NCBI RefSeq assembly: GCF_000003605.2 | Contig: NW_003123905.1 | Coordinates: forward strand, 655,670-701,995 | DNA: 46,326 bases | Source of the DNA: Saccoglossus kowalevskii | Taxonomy: Eukaryota > Hemichordata > Enteropneusta > Harrimaniidae | Direction of reading: 5' to 3' | Part shown: piece by piece, positions 1-29,395 of the stretch | Numbering within the stretch: the first letter of the stretch is position 1 | Layout of the letters: every line of letters starts with the position of its first letter | Program-made: the position numbers and the translations under genes | The notes under the pieces: generated by a model | What the model was told of the DNA's origin: nothing | Databases searched by the model: none | The model's input: the letters and a program-made list of their open reading frames with translations, nothing else

Positions 1-204
1 GAATTGGTCGATTGTGTGTCAGAAATATAAAATGGACAAGTTGACAGTCACATTCACGCTCTCAGTTCATTTCTTTCGTCTATCATTCTTCCGTTCTCAA
101 TTACACAGGACATCAGGCAAGTTATGGGGATAATCTTTATTTGTCTCACACCTTCTATGGGGCAATAAACAATGCAGGGTGGAAGTGAGGCACGACAAGC
201 TCGG

Positions 205-371
205 TGTCTGCCTGATTGTAAACAACCTGGCGGCTGGCGCTTATTTCAGGGTTCTTATTGACAAAACCACTCAACTCTTGGTGGCTCTTAATGGAGGGTC
301 AAATATGTAACAAATTTTCACTGAGTGGCTCTTAATTGAGGGTGGCGCTTATTTGCGGGTTTTTACGGTAC
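205..371. repeat. Dispersed repeat with GCGCTTATTT / GGCTCTTAAT motifs
   Basis: Contains alternating imperfect direct repeats, GGCGCTTATTTCAGGGTT and GGCGCTTATTTGCGGGTT, separated by GGTGGCTCTTAATGGAGGGT and GTGGCTCTTAATTGAGGGT, ending at TTTTTACGGTA. The right edge of the window (46216 on) begins with ACCGTAAAATCTGTATTAGA, a similar style of end. I take both as parts of MITE-like elements of one or two related families. Confidence 0.55.
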
Positions 372-432
372 CTACAACCATTTTTTTATACATAAGGTTG
401 TAGACTAACTATTGATCATGACATGTACTTAC

Positions 433-17345
<16,913 letters not shown>

Positions 17346-17420
17346 GATGCTCAGATAACACTGTCAAATACTGCTGTAAACAAATAATGAAAGAACAATT
17401 AAGTCAAACAGTATATTGCA

Positions 17421-17545
17421 GTTAAGTCACATGACAGTATGCGATATATTGTACTTTTTCAAAACCAGTCACATGACAGAATGTGATTTATTGTAATTCT
17501 TCGAAACCAGCCACATGAGAGTTTGTGACATATTGTACTTTTCAG
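17421..17545. repeat. 42-bp tandem repeat, three copies, each with a CACATG E-box
   Basis: Units at 17427, 17469 and 17511: TCACATGACAGTATGCGATA then TATTGTACTTTTTCAAAACC in the first. Located about 50 bp upstream of exon 2 (in transcription order). TCACATGA is an MITF/USF-type E-box. Confidence 0.85.
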
Positions 17546-18085
17546 ACATTCTAGAAAGAAGTTTGTATCACTGTCAATTCATGTTTGAATTACTCAATTT
17601 CCAAGCAACAGGTGAATACTTTTTCATATTTGCAATTTAAAATTTTTAATAGTTTTTTAGTAACCTGAATCTAAAGGACCTAATTAAGCAAGCATCTTGT
17701 GGAAATCTGCGAAACTTATAAGAACTCAAAAACTTATGCTCCTCAGCAGAATGCCAAACCATTTTAGTTTATTGTTCCCAAAGCAGCCACTGGGAATGAT
17801 GAGAATAAAAAAGTTTTAATTCAGACATTCCCAGGTTTTCTAAATTTCTAAATTGTTTTATGTCAAATGGATTTGGTTTTCTCCATGGTGAGCATATACT
17901 GCATAGGGTTCATGTTTTCATTAAATGAAGAATTCCGGACAAACTCTGATATACAAAAAATGTGCAATCCTACGTCCAAGTCAGAATACTGAAACCCAAT
18001 AAATCACAATTATCTGCCAAATAAAATGTGGGTGAGCTTTTAGATGTCAGCCAATCCTATGATTACAATCCTTCAATAAGATATT

Positions 18086-18103
18086 GGGGGGGGGGGGGGG
18101 GGG
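18086..18103. repeat. G18 homopolymer
   Basis: Eighteen consecutive G on the plus strand, 143 bp before the gap; can form a G-quadruplex and may have contributed to the sequencing break. Confidence 0.95.
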
Positions 18104-18246
18104 CTGGTTTTCCATGATAATCAGCAATATTTTAATGAATTTATCAAGAACAAAAATAAATTAGAATAATTTCATGTAATAATACAATAACACTTAAATT
18201 GAACAAACAAACAAACAACACCTCAGTATTTTGCCACTCAGAAAAA

Positions 18247-19111
18247 NNNNNNNNNNNNNNNNNNNNNNNNNNNNNNNNNNNNNNNNNNNNNNNNNNNNNN
18301 NNNNNNNNNNNNNNNNNNNNNNNNNNNNNNNNNNNNNNNNNNNNNNNNNNNNNNNNNNNNNNNNNNNNNNNNNNNNNNNNNNNNNNNNNNNNNNNNNNNN
18401 NNNNNNNNNNNNNNNNNNNNNNNNNNNNNNNNNNNNNNNNNNNNNNNNNNNNNNNNNNNNNNNNNNNNNNNNNNNNNNNNNNNNNNNNNNNNNNNNNNNN
18501 NNNNNNNNNNNNNNNNNNNNNNNNNNNNNNNNNNNNNNNNNNNNNNNNNNNNNNNNNNNNNNNNNNNNNNNNNNNNNNNNNNNNNNNNNNNNNNNNNNNN
18601 NNNNNNNNNNNNNNNNNNNNNNNNNNNNNNNNNNNNNNNNNNNNNNNNNNNNNNNNNNNNNNNNNNNNNNNNNNNNNNNNNNNNNNNNNNNNNNNNNNNN
18701 NNNNNNNNNNNNNNNNNNNNNNNNNNNNNNNNNNNNNNNNNNNNNNNNNNNNNNNNNNNNNNNNNNNNNNNNNNNNNNNNNNNNNNNNNNNNNNNNNNNN
18801 NNNNNNNNNNNNNNNNNNNNNNNNNNNNNNNNNNNNNNNNNNNNNNNNNNNNNNNNNNNNNNNNNNNNNNNNNNNNNNNNNNNNNNNNNNNNNNNNNNNN
18901 NNNNNNNNNNNNNNNNNNNNNNNNNNNNNNNNNNNNNNNNNNNNNNNNNNNNNNNNNNNNNNNNNNNNNNNNNNNNNNNNNNNNNNNNNNNNNNNNNNNN
19001 NNNNNNNNNNNNNNNNNNNNNNNNNNNNNNNNNNNNNNNNNNNNNNNNNNNNNNNNNNNNNNNNNNNNNNNNNNNNNNNNNNNNNNNNNNNNNNNNNNNN
19101 NNNNNNNNNNN
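18247..19111. other. Assembly gap (865 N)
   Basis: A run of N of non-round length, hence probably an estimated scaffold gap, inside intron 1. It follows a G18 homopolymer at 18086-18103. The two long frames that span it are artefacts of translating N. Confidence 0.99.
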
Positions 19112-21279
19112 ATCCGATTAATACCTATAATACCAGATTGTCATTCTTGTTGTTAAAATTTCAATGTACACATTTTGAGTGCGGTTTAAAACAAAAAGGT
19201 CCATGTGACAAAATAAGATTACGATGGAGCATGAATTATGAGGAGGATATGGAGGTAAGGATAGCGATGGCAACCATTGGAAATGCTAGGAAAGAAGGAA
19301 GATCTTGTGAAATCATAGTATGAGGTTGAGTATGTAGTCGGAAATTAATGTGGCAGCAATGAAGTATACATGGAGCCAAGCAGACTCCTTGTTAAGTTTA
19401 TAGGAGAGCTTTAGAGATAATTTTAGGACATCAGACTCCTCTTATTTTGACCTCTAAGAAGTTTTTACAAATCAGTAACAGCAACAAAAGAAATTGTGCC
19501 TTCAGGGGTGAAACAAATTTTGTTTAAAACCAGCCAACTCTCATTATTAATTTACTTATTGCTGGTAATTCGCCAGTGTGAAAACCAGCAACAAACAATT
19601 TCGGAGTGACAATTGGGAATTTGATTTCAAGTTCAATACGCTATTAAAAATTCATGAAAAATTCAAGACATAATTGAAAGCTGGAAAGCTTGCGATTGAT
19701 AGTGAATGTCACAATTACATATTTGATGAGAAATTGGATGTTTTCTTTCTGATTGCATTGTCACTCATCAACTGTGATCCTCATCTTTACAGTTACTATG
19801 GCAACAACTGGAAGATACATCTTTACATTGTAAAGATTATCTATCCCATGAGTATAGGACATGGATGGAGTTGAAAAAGGATGCATTTCGATCAAAACAT
19901 GTAAAACTAAACCAGTTCTATTCGAGATTTGACAAATTCAAGCATGATACTTAAAAATGAAGCCAAGAATAACAAATTGGATTGTCCTTGTAAGGCAAAA
20001 TATTCAGGTTTCAGTAAAAGTAAAAACTAATTAGCCACAAAACGCAAAAAAACTATACTAGTATCATAAAGGTAATTTCCATAAAATTGAAAAACCTGTT
20101 AAAGATGTATGCACTTTCTTTTTACTAATATTAACACCAACAGCAAACACTGCAAGCATCCATGAAAAAAAAAGTTGAGAAACTTTTATTAAAATATCCA
20201 CAAACATTTCATTTGTACGTTTCAGGCATTGGAAACATCAGTTATTATGAAACAGCATCCAAGCCGAACAGAACTTAATCAACGAATTCCTTTTAGTTTA
20301 ACAAGCAGTGTTTCCAACTGACAATATTGACAAAGCATTATTACCTTAGTCCTCATCAATCAAGGCCCATAGCATGCTGGGTAATTAGGTTTTAAAGAGC
20401 CAGGGGTAACTTATCAAGATATGAATGTTTAATAGCTATTTTTCAATAACAGGCCATCAACACTGAATCACCATTGTCATTTCAGTGTTGCTTATAATGA
20501 CATTATTTGAACAAAATCCTCTCGTTCACAGAATTCAATAGTTTTTCCTTCTTTTTTTGAAACCCAGGGGTCTGGGGTGGGTATTGACAAAAAAATACAA
20601 GTGGACTTGTTTAATGAGAAATGGGATTGGCTTGTGTGAATGCAAACACATTTCTATGAGTACTCTAAGGACCTAATGATGATGAGTTCCGTGCCTGAAA
20701 GACAAAATCTAAGTGGAATTGCTTTTTTAATTTTTTTCAGAGATTTGTAAGGTGGGAGCAACGCACAGGAAGTTAGATAACATAACAACGGGCAGTTTAA
20801 AAACAGACTTTGTGAATAAGAGATTTGGCAGGTGAACAATAACCACTGATGTTGAAATAAGTCAAGGTCTGAATAGTTTCCAAATCAAAATTCGTCCCAT
20901 ACAATGTAAAACATTTAAGGTGACAAATCAACAGTAAGAAGTTTTAAAAAATCTTCAGAGAAAAAGAAAATAATAATATTTTATAAGAGAATAGCAGAAA
21001 CAAGTCATTGTTAATGACACAGTCCTCGTCCCAAATTTTGTGATCTGACATATCAATTTGATGCTGATGAAGTCATTGAGATTAGATTGAAACCATTAAT
21101 AGAAGATGGATTTGTAAAAAATTATGATTTAGCGCTTTTACACAAGAATTGGACATTGGGCAGTCATATTGAATCAAATTACAAAAAACAAGTGGCGTAT
21201 ACAACAGATTGTTTATTTACATCAAAACACGTGTTCCGTGTAGTAGTAATATGGCCAAAAATAAAAACAGCCGTTATTC

Positions 21280-22140
21280 AGCCATCTTTGATCTGATTAT
21301 GAAACACACTGATATGTATGATGTATGTGCCAAATACGAATGAAAATGGTACATAAATTGTGGAAATATAGTAGTAAGGCCAAAAAGTCAGATTGCTGTC
21401 AATCGGCCATCCTTGACCAGATTTTGAAACAAATTGTTATGGACATGCATCCTAACATGTATAAAGTACATGTATGTGCCAAATTTGAATGAAAACCGAG
21501 AGAGCACTTCCAAGAAACCGCATCTTTGATCCAATTGCGAAATAAATTGTACTGGACATGTAACCTAACATGTATAATCTATGTACCAAGTTTGAATGAC
21601 AACTGACAAAGCATGTCCAAAATACAACATTTTCAAAAAACAAGATGGCTGCCAGTCGGCCATTTTGAATCGAATCGCTAAACCACTGCATGTGCATATG
21701 TCCCACATAAGGTACTAGGTACATACAAAGAATGAACGGAATCGGTCCACAGGATTCTGAAATATTACTATTGACAGACTGACGCACGAACGGACAGACA
21801 GACTCAGGAACTCACAGATGGTCGGGGACATGTATCCTAACATGTATGATCGATGTACTAAATTTGAATGAAAACTGACAAAGCATGTCCAAAATACAAC
21901 ATTTTCAAAAACAAGATGGCTGCCAGTCGGTCATCTTTGATCCAATTGTGAAATAAATCGTCATGGACATGTATCCTAACATGTATAATCTATGTACCAA
22001 ATTTGAATGAAAACTGACAAAGCATGTCCAAAATACAACATTTTCAAAAAACAAGATGGCTGCCAGTCGGCCATTTTGAATCGAATCACTTAACCACTGC
22101 ATGTGCATATGTCCCAGATAAAGTACTAGGCAGTAGTTCA
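21280..22140. repeat. Multi-monomer dispersed repeat (AAGATGGCTGCCAGTCGG type)
   Basis: Several monomers of roughly 120-130 bp containing GGACATGTATCCTAACATGT, ATGTACCAAATTTGAATGA, AAAACTGACAAAGCATGTCC and ACAAGATGGCTGCCAGTCGG. The segments 21600-21720 and 22010-22135, ending in ACCACTGCATGTGCATATGT, are near-identical, showing recent duplication. The two similar minus-strand frames (111 and 78 codons) are translations of this repeat, not genes. Confidence 0.85.
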
Positions 22141-22169
22141 ACCATCACCCACCCCAGTGTATCAAATGC

Positions 22170-22262
22170 TAAACTTTGCAGCAGTGAACACTTCACAAAA
22201 CTCTACAGCAGTGAACACTTCACAAAACTCTACAGCAGTGAACACTTCACAAAACTCAGAAC
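22170..22262. repeat. 27-bp tandem repeat, about three copies
   Basis: Unit CAGCAGTGAACACTTCACAA then AACTCTA, directly after the 21-22 kb repeat. The unit length is a multiple of three, so one frame reads SSEHFTKLY repeatedly; no gene evidence. Confidence 0.93.
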
Positions 22263-23524
22263 ACTTCTGTAAGCATTGAACACTTATTACAAAACTTCAA
22301 TCTCGCAAACATTTCAAAACATCAACAAATCAAACTTTTCTAGCAACAACAATTAAATGCTGATGCTTACTCTATTAGATATGAAGAGAAACCACAAATA
22401 GAATAAATTTGTAAATTATTTATTATATGCCGGGATCATAATGACCTTAGACTATACAGTGAAATAGTCACAAACCTGAAAAGCGAATTAATTTCCAAAT
22501 CCACATTATAATATTTTAACTACCATACCTCTTTAAAAGTAGAGTCCCTCTAAACAAATATTGGAACTTCCCTAATTTGATTTTGCCGGATTCATAGCTG
22601 TTACGTCTACTCTTCCGACAGTCATTATAGTATTGATTCGTTCACATGCGGAGGAGTGCTCCAGGACGAGACTTAGGATTATTTCTCCAATAGGATTAGT
22701 TATTTTTCAATCACAATTGTTTAAATTATTCAAAAACTCCTCATCATAGTGATTTTCAATGCTTAAAATCTCAAAGTAATTTCTGGTAGTAATCAGAGAG
22801 GATCAAATGTTATCCGAGAGTGAAACGCATCATGTATACACACACACATCCTCTCCTTTTTGACTCTGGTTACTACGAGTCAGAAGGCCTGACCCCTCTG
22901 TAGTGTAGGGGCACTTCCGTTTTCCCTTGGTTCATATGAATAGCCAATTCCAAAAGAAAACATTTACTGATTCAGATACTGCTAATGTAGCGCGAAAATA
23001 AATTTTCACAATATGCAGGATCTACTCTCGCATTACCGGTACACACAAGTTGGACAACAGATAAAAATTGGAGCACATTTCATCAACACAGAGAGAGGTT
23101 GTTACCAGCTGGTAAAATACTGCCCTATTTCCAGTTCACTAATTCATAATTAAACTTGTTCAGATTATCAACAGAAATCTGTACCACCAGGCCAATGATA
23201 TTCCCACACAAGCCACTATATAGCTCATTTCCTGAAGGAGAACCACAACCCAAGCCTTTCAAACTGCAATGCATCATGGGTAAAGGTCATTTGCTATATC
23301 CAGGTCATTAGTCTTTCCACTGTTAGTACCAGAACAATATAAAGGAAAGGAGTGAATTGAACAGGAAATGATGCAAAACTTCCTTTACCAGATTTCAAAT
23401 ACAACTTTTCCTCACCAAAACACCATAATTGCTTTTTTTTAGCAGTACAATCGATTACGTAAATGACAGAGGTGTGTCTATGGTCAAAATAACTCGTATT
23501 TTAATGATCCAGTTCATAATCTGG

Positions 23525-23711
23525 CTACTGTATGACACTTTATTTTCACTTGGAATTTATTTTCACCAAAAAGATGCTTCAGTGAATACACTTTTTCTTA
23601 TATATAACATTCAACACATCAAAAATCAGTGAAAATAAATTCCATACAAAACATGCAAAAAGACTTTTCAGCGAAAATCAATTCCAACTAAAATAAAGTA
23701 TTTTACAGTAG
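23525..23711. mobile_element. Foldback MITE (same family)
   Basis: Left CTACTGTATGACACTTTATT then TTCACTTGGAATTTATTTTC; right TTTTCAGCGAAAATCAATTC then CAACTAAAATAAAGTATTTT and ACAGTAG. TIR arrangement as in the 16.5 kb copy. Confidence 0.8.
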
Positions 23712-24521
23712 ATTGAAGATGCACTTCCAATAGAGCAAATATGGTACTTTTTATTGCGTTATCACATGGCATTTATTTCTTTGGTTGTGTAATGGGCATT
23801 CAAATCAACAACTCAAACAAAGAAACAAATCCTGGTTACAAATCCTGAGTAACAAACATTGAGATTACAGCAAGTCTGTGCCAGGCACAGAAATTGCAAG
23901 AAAACAAATCCATTCCCTGCTGAAGCACCAATGAAACCACAAGATAAATAAAAAAAATGTACAAGAAGAACTGTAATTGTGAGTTTTTTTTTGTTGCTCT
24001 CTCATTTACCTTTTGGGATTACAAGAGAGAGATCGAGGATCTCACTATTTTGGAAATATTGTTGTAAAATGAAACAACTGCCAAAAAACTTGTCAAAACT
24101 TGTAGATATTGAACTATGATCCCATAGATTACTAAGAATCAATATTATTTTTGGGGTCAGGGAGGGCAAGATGCCATATTCTTTGTTCATGTAAACTTAC
24201 CATTAAAACAAATATGGCGCAATACAATTAATTAATACAATTATGGCATGCCTGACAAAACAGGTGTTACTTATAGAAAACATTGGTTACAATTTGAATT
24301 CAATGGACTGTATGACAAATGTGGAACTTGACTCAAATTGCCAGAATAAGCTCCCAGCACCCCCCCCCCAACTGATACAACCAACTGACTATGTATTACA
24401 CATTTGAGACTCCATCAATGAGACAGTTGGACATGTTGAATACAGTAAATACCAAGATATCCAGGTTAATAACAAATGGGGCATTATCAAATATTAAGGC
24501 AAAACAAAAGATTGTGAGATC

Positions 24522-24696
24522 CAGTGTTCCCTCTAAGCCTTATTTTCGCTCAATTTCTCAGATTCAATTGTAGTTTCTCAGTGTAAGTTTGTCTTTTGAG
24601 AAACTTTCCATGCATTTTGTATGCAGAAAAAACAAGGGAAAAATGGGCAAATTTTCACAGTATTTTCAAGATTCAAAAAAATTAAAGGGAACAGTG
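24522..24696. mobile_element. hAT-like MITE
   Basis: Left end CAGTGTTCCCTCTAAGCC and right end TTAAAGGGAACAGTG are inverted repeats of about 15 bp of the CAGTGTTCCC type seen in hAT elements; 175 bp, AT-rich, no coding capacity. An exact 8-bp target duplication is not visible (GTGAGATC on the left, GTGGGAGG or GGAGGTCC on the right). Confidence 0.5.
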
Positions 24697-24908
24697 GGAG
24701 GTCCCAAAAACATGTAAAATTGAGTTGGATTTAAATTTTCCCCTTAAAATAGACATTATTCTTCTTGCGCTAAGTTGCTGATTCGTTTATAATAAATACT
24801 AATATTTAATGTTGTTTACAGTGAAACTATAACACCAATTTAACATGTTATATGTAGGGCAGGGTTATCAGAACAACAGATTTTTTATTTGACCTAACTT
24901 AAATGTTC

Positions 24909-24936
24909 CTGTCAGTCAGTCAGTCAGTCGGTCGGT
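24909..24936. repeat. (CAGT)n / (CGGT)n microsatellite
   Basis: GTCAGTCAGTCAGTCAGTC followed by GGTCGGT. Confidence 0.85.
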
Positions 24937-27339
24937 TTAAAATATTTACAACATTCACAGGCTCTTGGCTTTCGCTAACACATTGCCGGCCGCCAAAAGT
25001 GAATTATATTTAAATATACATACAACAATTTATCCTATTTGGTCAATCAGTAGTCAACGTAAATAAGGAATATTTTAATGATTCAGGATAAAACTAATAT
25101 GATTTTGGTTTTATATTTATTAGCTTCCATTGGGGGATGCGCTTCAAATGGAGTACTGTAAAACCATTTATTTTCACTGGCACCTAATTTTACAATTTAC
25201 ATGTTTTGATGAATTTCACTGCAATTCAAGTCCCTAGATTTAGCAGAGAAACAAAGTTCTATTGTTATTTTGAACGTTCTTGTGGACTTAATTTAGAGAA
25301 TTTTACTTACCATGAAAACAGTGAAATTAAAACCCAGTTAATAATTAATGCATTTACAGTAAATACTGTATGTCACTTTCTCTATCAAGGTATCAACTGG
25401 TTAGCCATCACTAACAGAATATAATACATTTTCTGATTTTTTTCCCCCCCGTAATATATATTTTTTTCGTAATATATATATTTATTCTTAAAAATTGGCA
25501 AATAATAAAAACAATATAGTATTAGCCACCACACAGACAAATATTATACCCCTAGCAGAAACCCTGTAAATGCCAACACATTAATAATATTTTGTAGAAA
25601 TGGTAACCATAAATAAACAGTAATTATTCAAAGACCAGAGATTATTTTAAACAGCTTTATTAATCTTGGGGGACCTAAATTAACTTTATTAATCTTGGTG
25701 GACCTGAAAAGCATAAACCTCCACAGAGCGCTCTTCACCAGACTAATCAAATCCAAACCAGAATTTATTAGCTTTGATGGAAGATACAAATATATTGATT
25801 GACGAGATTACAGAGCCAATAGCAAGCACATTACACAAAGCTTAAAGAGCGGGCAGTATGGGTCAAAATCAGGCCTACACCTGTTTGGTTGGCATGGAAA
25901 CCAATGAGCTTGTGTATGTTTAATTATTCTGGTTATGTATTGTTTCTTTGTAAAGTTTTTATACATTCCATATTGCACCCTAGCTTGTCTAGCTCACATG
26001 CAATGCACAGTGACCCTTTGTGGTCTGTATAAAAGGCAGCCGACCTTCCAATCAAAGAAAATATCTCCACAATTTGTAGCTGTGTATTCAGAAACATCCT
26101 GAAAGGGGTAAACAACAATATGGTATGGTGATAAGTATGAGTATGGTGATAATTGGTGATAATTTCAATTCAATATACCTAACATTCATGCCATTTTTTA
26201 TTGGCCTACCCCAAAATGACAAAACAAGTTAGGTGATCATTTCCAGCAGCATATTCAATTTATAGTTGTACACGCTGGAGGACAAATGCTAATTTTTTGG
26301 TGACAATAATAAGGGGATTTTGACACCGGGAATAATTAAAGAATACCAACCATTAAAATGCTACTGATATTGAATTTCACAAACATACTCATAATAAAAT
26401 TGTGACCTTGATATATTTCCTGCCTTCAGGCTCAAGATAAATAAGTCACTTTCATAAAAAAAAGACAATATCAATCAATGGAATATCTGATCTTGTACGT
26501 GATCATTTCATTTTAAATTGTACAACACTGTCATACTTTGTTCAATTTTACATCGACTACAACTGCACATTAAAATGATCAAAGAAGCCTTTGTACATTT
26601 TCCTCTGTGGACAAGCGTAATACCTGTTGAATGTCGACATAGAATAATTTATATGCTGTTAAGCCAGTCAAGTGATCCAAGTCAAAACAGCACAATAAAT
26701 CAGTACACTATGCATTGCCCAGGCGAACATATAAAGGTCACTTCATTGCCGTTATATATGGCCGACAGATTTGGAACAGGAAATCATTTCGATACCTGTG
26801 GCTCATAGATGAGCTGGAATTAATCGAGCGAAGAAGTCCCTGGCGCTCTAGAAAATCTTTTACCTACAGGCTTCTCTGTTCCAATCTAGAAATGACGTTT
26901 TAGCAAAGTTGAAATTAAACCTTCCTACTAGATGACTCGACACATCAGTATATAATACCAGGGTTCTACTTGATGCATTGATGACGTATTTGTCTTCGTC
27001 TAATCTTATTCCCGAGTAAAAAACATTGTGATGTGTAATACCTTAGAGCCAGAGTAAAACATACTGGCGACAATTCCAACAGATTAATTTACACTGATTT
27101 TTCTTTACTTATGTATTACTCAGAACTAAAAGATCCCATTTTCTGAACCGGAAAAATAATCCTGACAAGTGACTGAGAACGAGTTAACAGAGCAAATCAT
27201 CCCGAGTCAATATGGGCAGAACAATCAACATACTCTAGTAATACAGAGGATTAAATTATCTTTGTTGTAATATATTTTTGCTGAAACCCAAAATTACAAA
27301 TGTTATTGTTTGTCATAAATTACATGCACAGTAATTTTT

Positions 27340-27422
27340 AATACTGGATTTTTGCTGACTCGACCCCTTCAGTGAAAATAGGAAAAATAAATTGAAAGCA
27401 AACATTAAGTATTCAAAAGTAT
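27340..27422. mobile_element. Fragment of a foldback MITE
   Basis: CTTCAGTGAAAATAGGAAAA, then ATAAATTGAAAGCAAACATT and AAGTATTC resemble the right half of the family. No left half seen. Confidence 0.35.
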
Positions 27423-27424
27423 TG

Positions 27425-27490
27425 CACCGAGGGTGTGAGAATGGAACCCACAACATATTTTGAATGAGAGATGACCAGGCTATAGACACA
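27425..27490 (-). pseudogene. tRNA-like relic (possible SINE head)
   Basis: On the minus strand TATAGCCTGGTCATCTCTC resembles an A-box region and GGGTTCCATTCTCACACCC resembles a B box with T-arm. Stems are incomplete; functional tRNA unlikely. Confidence 0.3.
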
Positions 27491-28364
27491 GCACAATGTT
27501 CATAATCATCAAGCTCTATTTCTAAACTCCTTGCTTATTTTAAGTAATACACTACACTTAACTATCACAATTATTAGATCACTCATATTTGATCTATTAT
27601 AGTATGGTAACACTACGTTCTCAATAAATCATATTTTTGATTCAGTATACAACTTTTGGAATATGCACCATTTCTATTAGAGATGTGCTTTAAATAAGGA
27701 GTGTACAGTATAAGTATCATATTTATATAAGGGTAGGATATGGCTCCTTAGAATATATTTTTTACTTTCATATCTAGGGTAGAATACAATGAAATGAATA
27801 ATGAAATAATTCCGAAGAAAAGCTTCTTGATTATTTATTATATTGATCATTTTATTCACCTCGCTATTTAATAGGGTACATTCTTAAGGCCAAAAAAACC
27901 AAGTCTTTTTTTTTTAATAGGCCCAAATATTAAAAACTCACCATTTTAAGCAGTAAAAAAGTGTTTTCTCTAAAAATTAAGTACCCCGGACCGTTGTTTG
28001 ATCCCCAGAGTCCTCGTAAGTGGCGACTTTGAACCTCGGGTCGATATGTATTTATCTGACATGTTACGAATACTATGAACTTCATATACCTTAGATATTT
28101 ACGATACAATTTAAAAAAAAAAAATCCGACCGACCTAATTTTTCGACTTAAGGGCAACACAAGTTGTTGTTTTTTTGACCTAATGTCGCAGAATGTGTGC
28201 GAATAGCAATAAAGCGTTGCATGTGTATAATCAAACATCCAGTATGTATTCAAATTTTAGTATGTTTTCAATAGTAATACACCCATGCATACCTCATGTG
28301 TCCATGATTCTGAACCACGTGCAAGTATTATTTTATGCCACACACATCCTTGCTCAAAAAGTAA

Positions 28365-28552
28365 GTACTGTTGAATACTTTATTTTAGCTGGAATTTGTT
28401 TTCACTTAATAGACTTTTCGGGCGTTTTGAATGGAATTTATTTCAACTGATTGTTGATGAGTTGAATGTAAAATATAGGAAAAAAGGTATATTCACTGGA
28501 TTTTTTTTTACTGAATCATTCCTTAAGCGAAAAATTAATTCCAAGTGAATAC
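28365..28552. mobile_element. Foldback MITE (same family)
   Basis: Left GTACTGTTGAATACTTTATT then TTAGCTGGAATTTGTTTTC; interior TTTTCGGGCGTTTTGAATGG; right end AAGCGAAAAATTAATTCCAA then GTGAATACCTG. The right end is degraded. Confidence 0.75.
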
Positions 28553-28969
28553 CTGTCCCGTGAGTGGGTATGTAACTTTATTGTGTCAACACCGGTTTTT
28601 GGAGTAGCTAGGAAAATGTCTTGGGATGTTGCAATGTCCCTCGGTAATTGCCTCCCGCGTACAGGAGTTAGGTGTCCGTAAATATCTTGCGCTCCCTGTA
28701 AATATTTTACAATATTCTAATTTGACAGCATGAATTGAGAGTCTCAGAACACCAGTGGTACATGTACATAAACATCTACACACTTGCACTTGACGAATAG
28801 TCCAATCATTGCAATCTTATTTTAAGAAACTTGCGAAACATCAGCAAGGTACAGTTCATTTTGATGGCTACATTATGTACCGTATATAAGGTGAAAAGTT
28901 GTTAAAAATTTATCTGTGATTCAGATCTTCTCTAATGCTACTATAACAACCTACATATTGTCTTAAAGC

Positions 28970-29395
28970 TTAAAGGCCCAATTCACTTGCCCTGGGCAAG
29001 TGTGAATTGGAGGTGTGGCTATGCTAATGAGTGTTGTTGATCACTTGCATAGCCTATGACGCATCCTGTTTCAGCGGTCCAACATCTCGTGACTTTGATT
29101 GACAGTAGTTAATTATTCAAGATTAGTAGCGCGTCTCTTTCCCCGGTTCCTGTTTTTGACGTTTATCCGCCAAAATCTTAGCTCGTACACTATTTATTGT
29201 CATAAATACTACACACAGTCACTGCTGTGGTATTCATAGTCACATGCATCCACTTTGGCACAACATAATCGACCTGTAAGTTTGAAAAAACGTGTCTTTA
29301 CCGGAGCTTGGCTGGAGCTGTTTACTACAGCGTGACAAGCAAGAGAATAATCCCTATTGTTTAGGAGCGTATTTATAGTATACCTGCCCCTTTAA
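28970..29395. mobile_element. MITE-like element with TTAAAGG ends and terminal hairpin
   Basis: Left end TTAAAGGCCCAATTCACTTG, right end CCTGCCCCTTTAA. Just inside the left end (28978-29010) CCAATTCACTTGCCC pairs with GGGCAAGTGTGAATTGG as a 15-bp stem with a 2-base bulge, and GGCTATGC pairs with GCATAGCC further in. Interior is CpG-richer than the flanks and has no open frame. TIRs are short, so the element call is moderate. Confidence 0.45.

Noticed and set aside
18199..19323. 374- and 296-codon open frames
   Set aside because: They consist almost wholly of N translated as X across the assembly gap; the real residues at the ends have no coding character.
21452..22141. Two similar minus-strand frames (HMHMQWFSDSIQNGRLAAILFF type)
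   Set aside because: Similarity between them comes from the duplicated non-coding repeat, not from a protein family.
25155..25210. Possible additional foldback MITE (TACTGTAAAACCATTTATTTTC)
   Set aside because: Only one end is similar and it diverges quickly; no matching right end could be placed.
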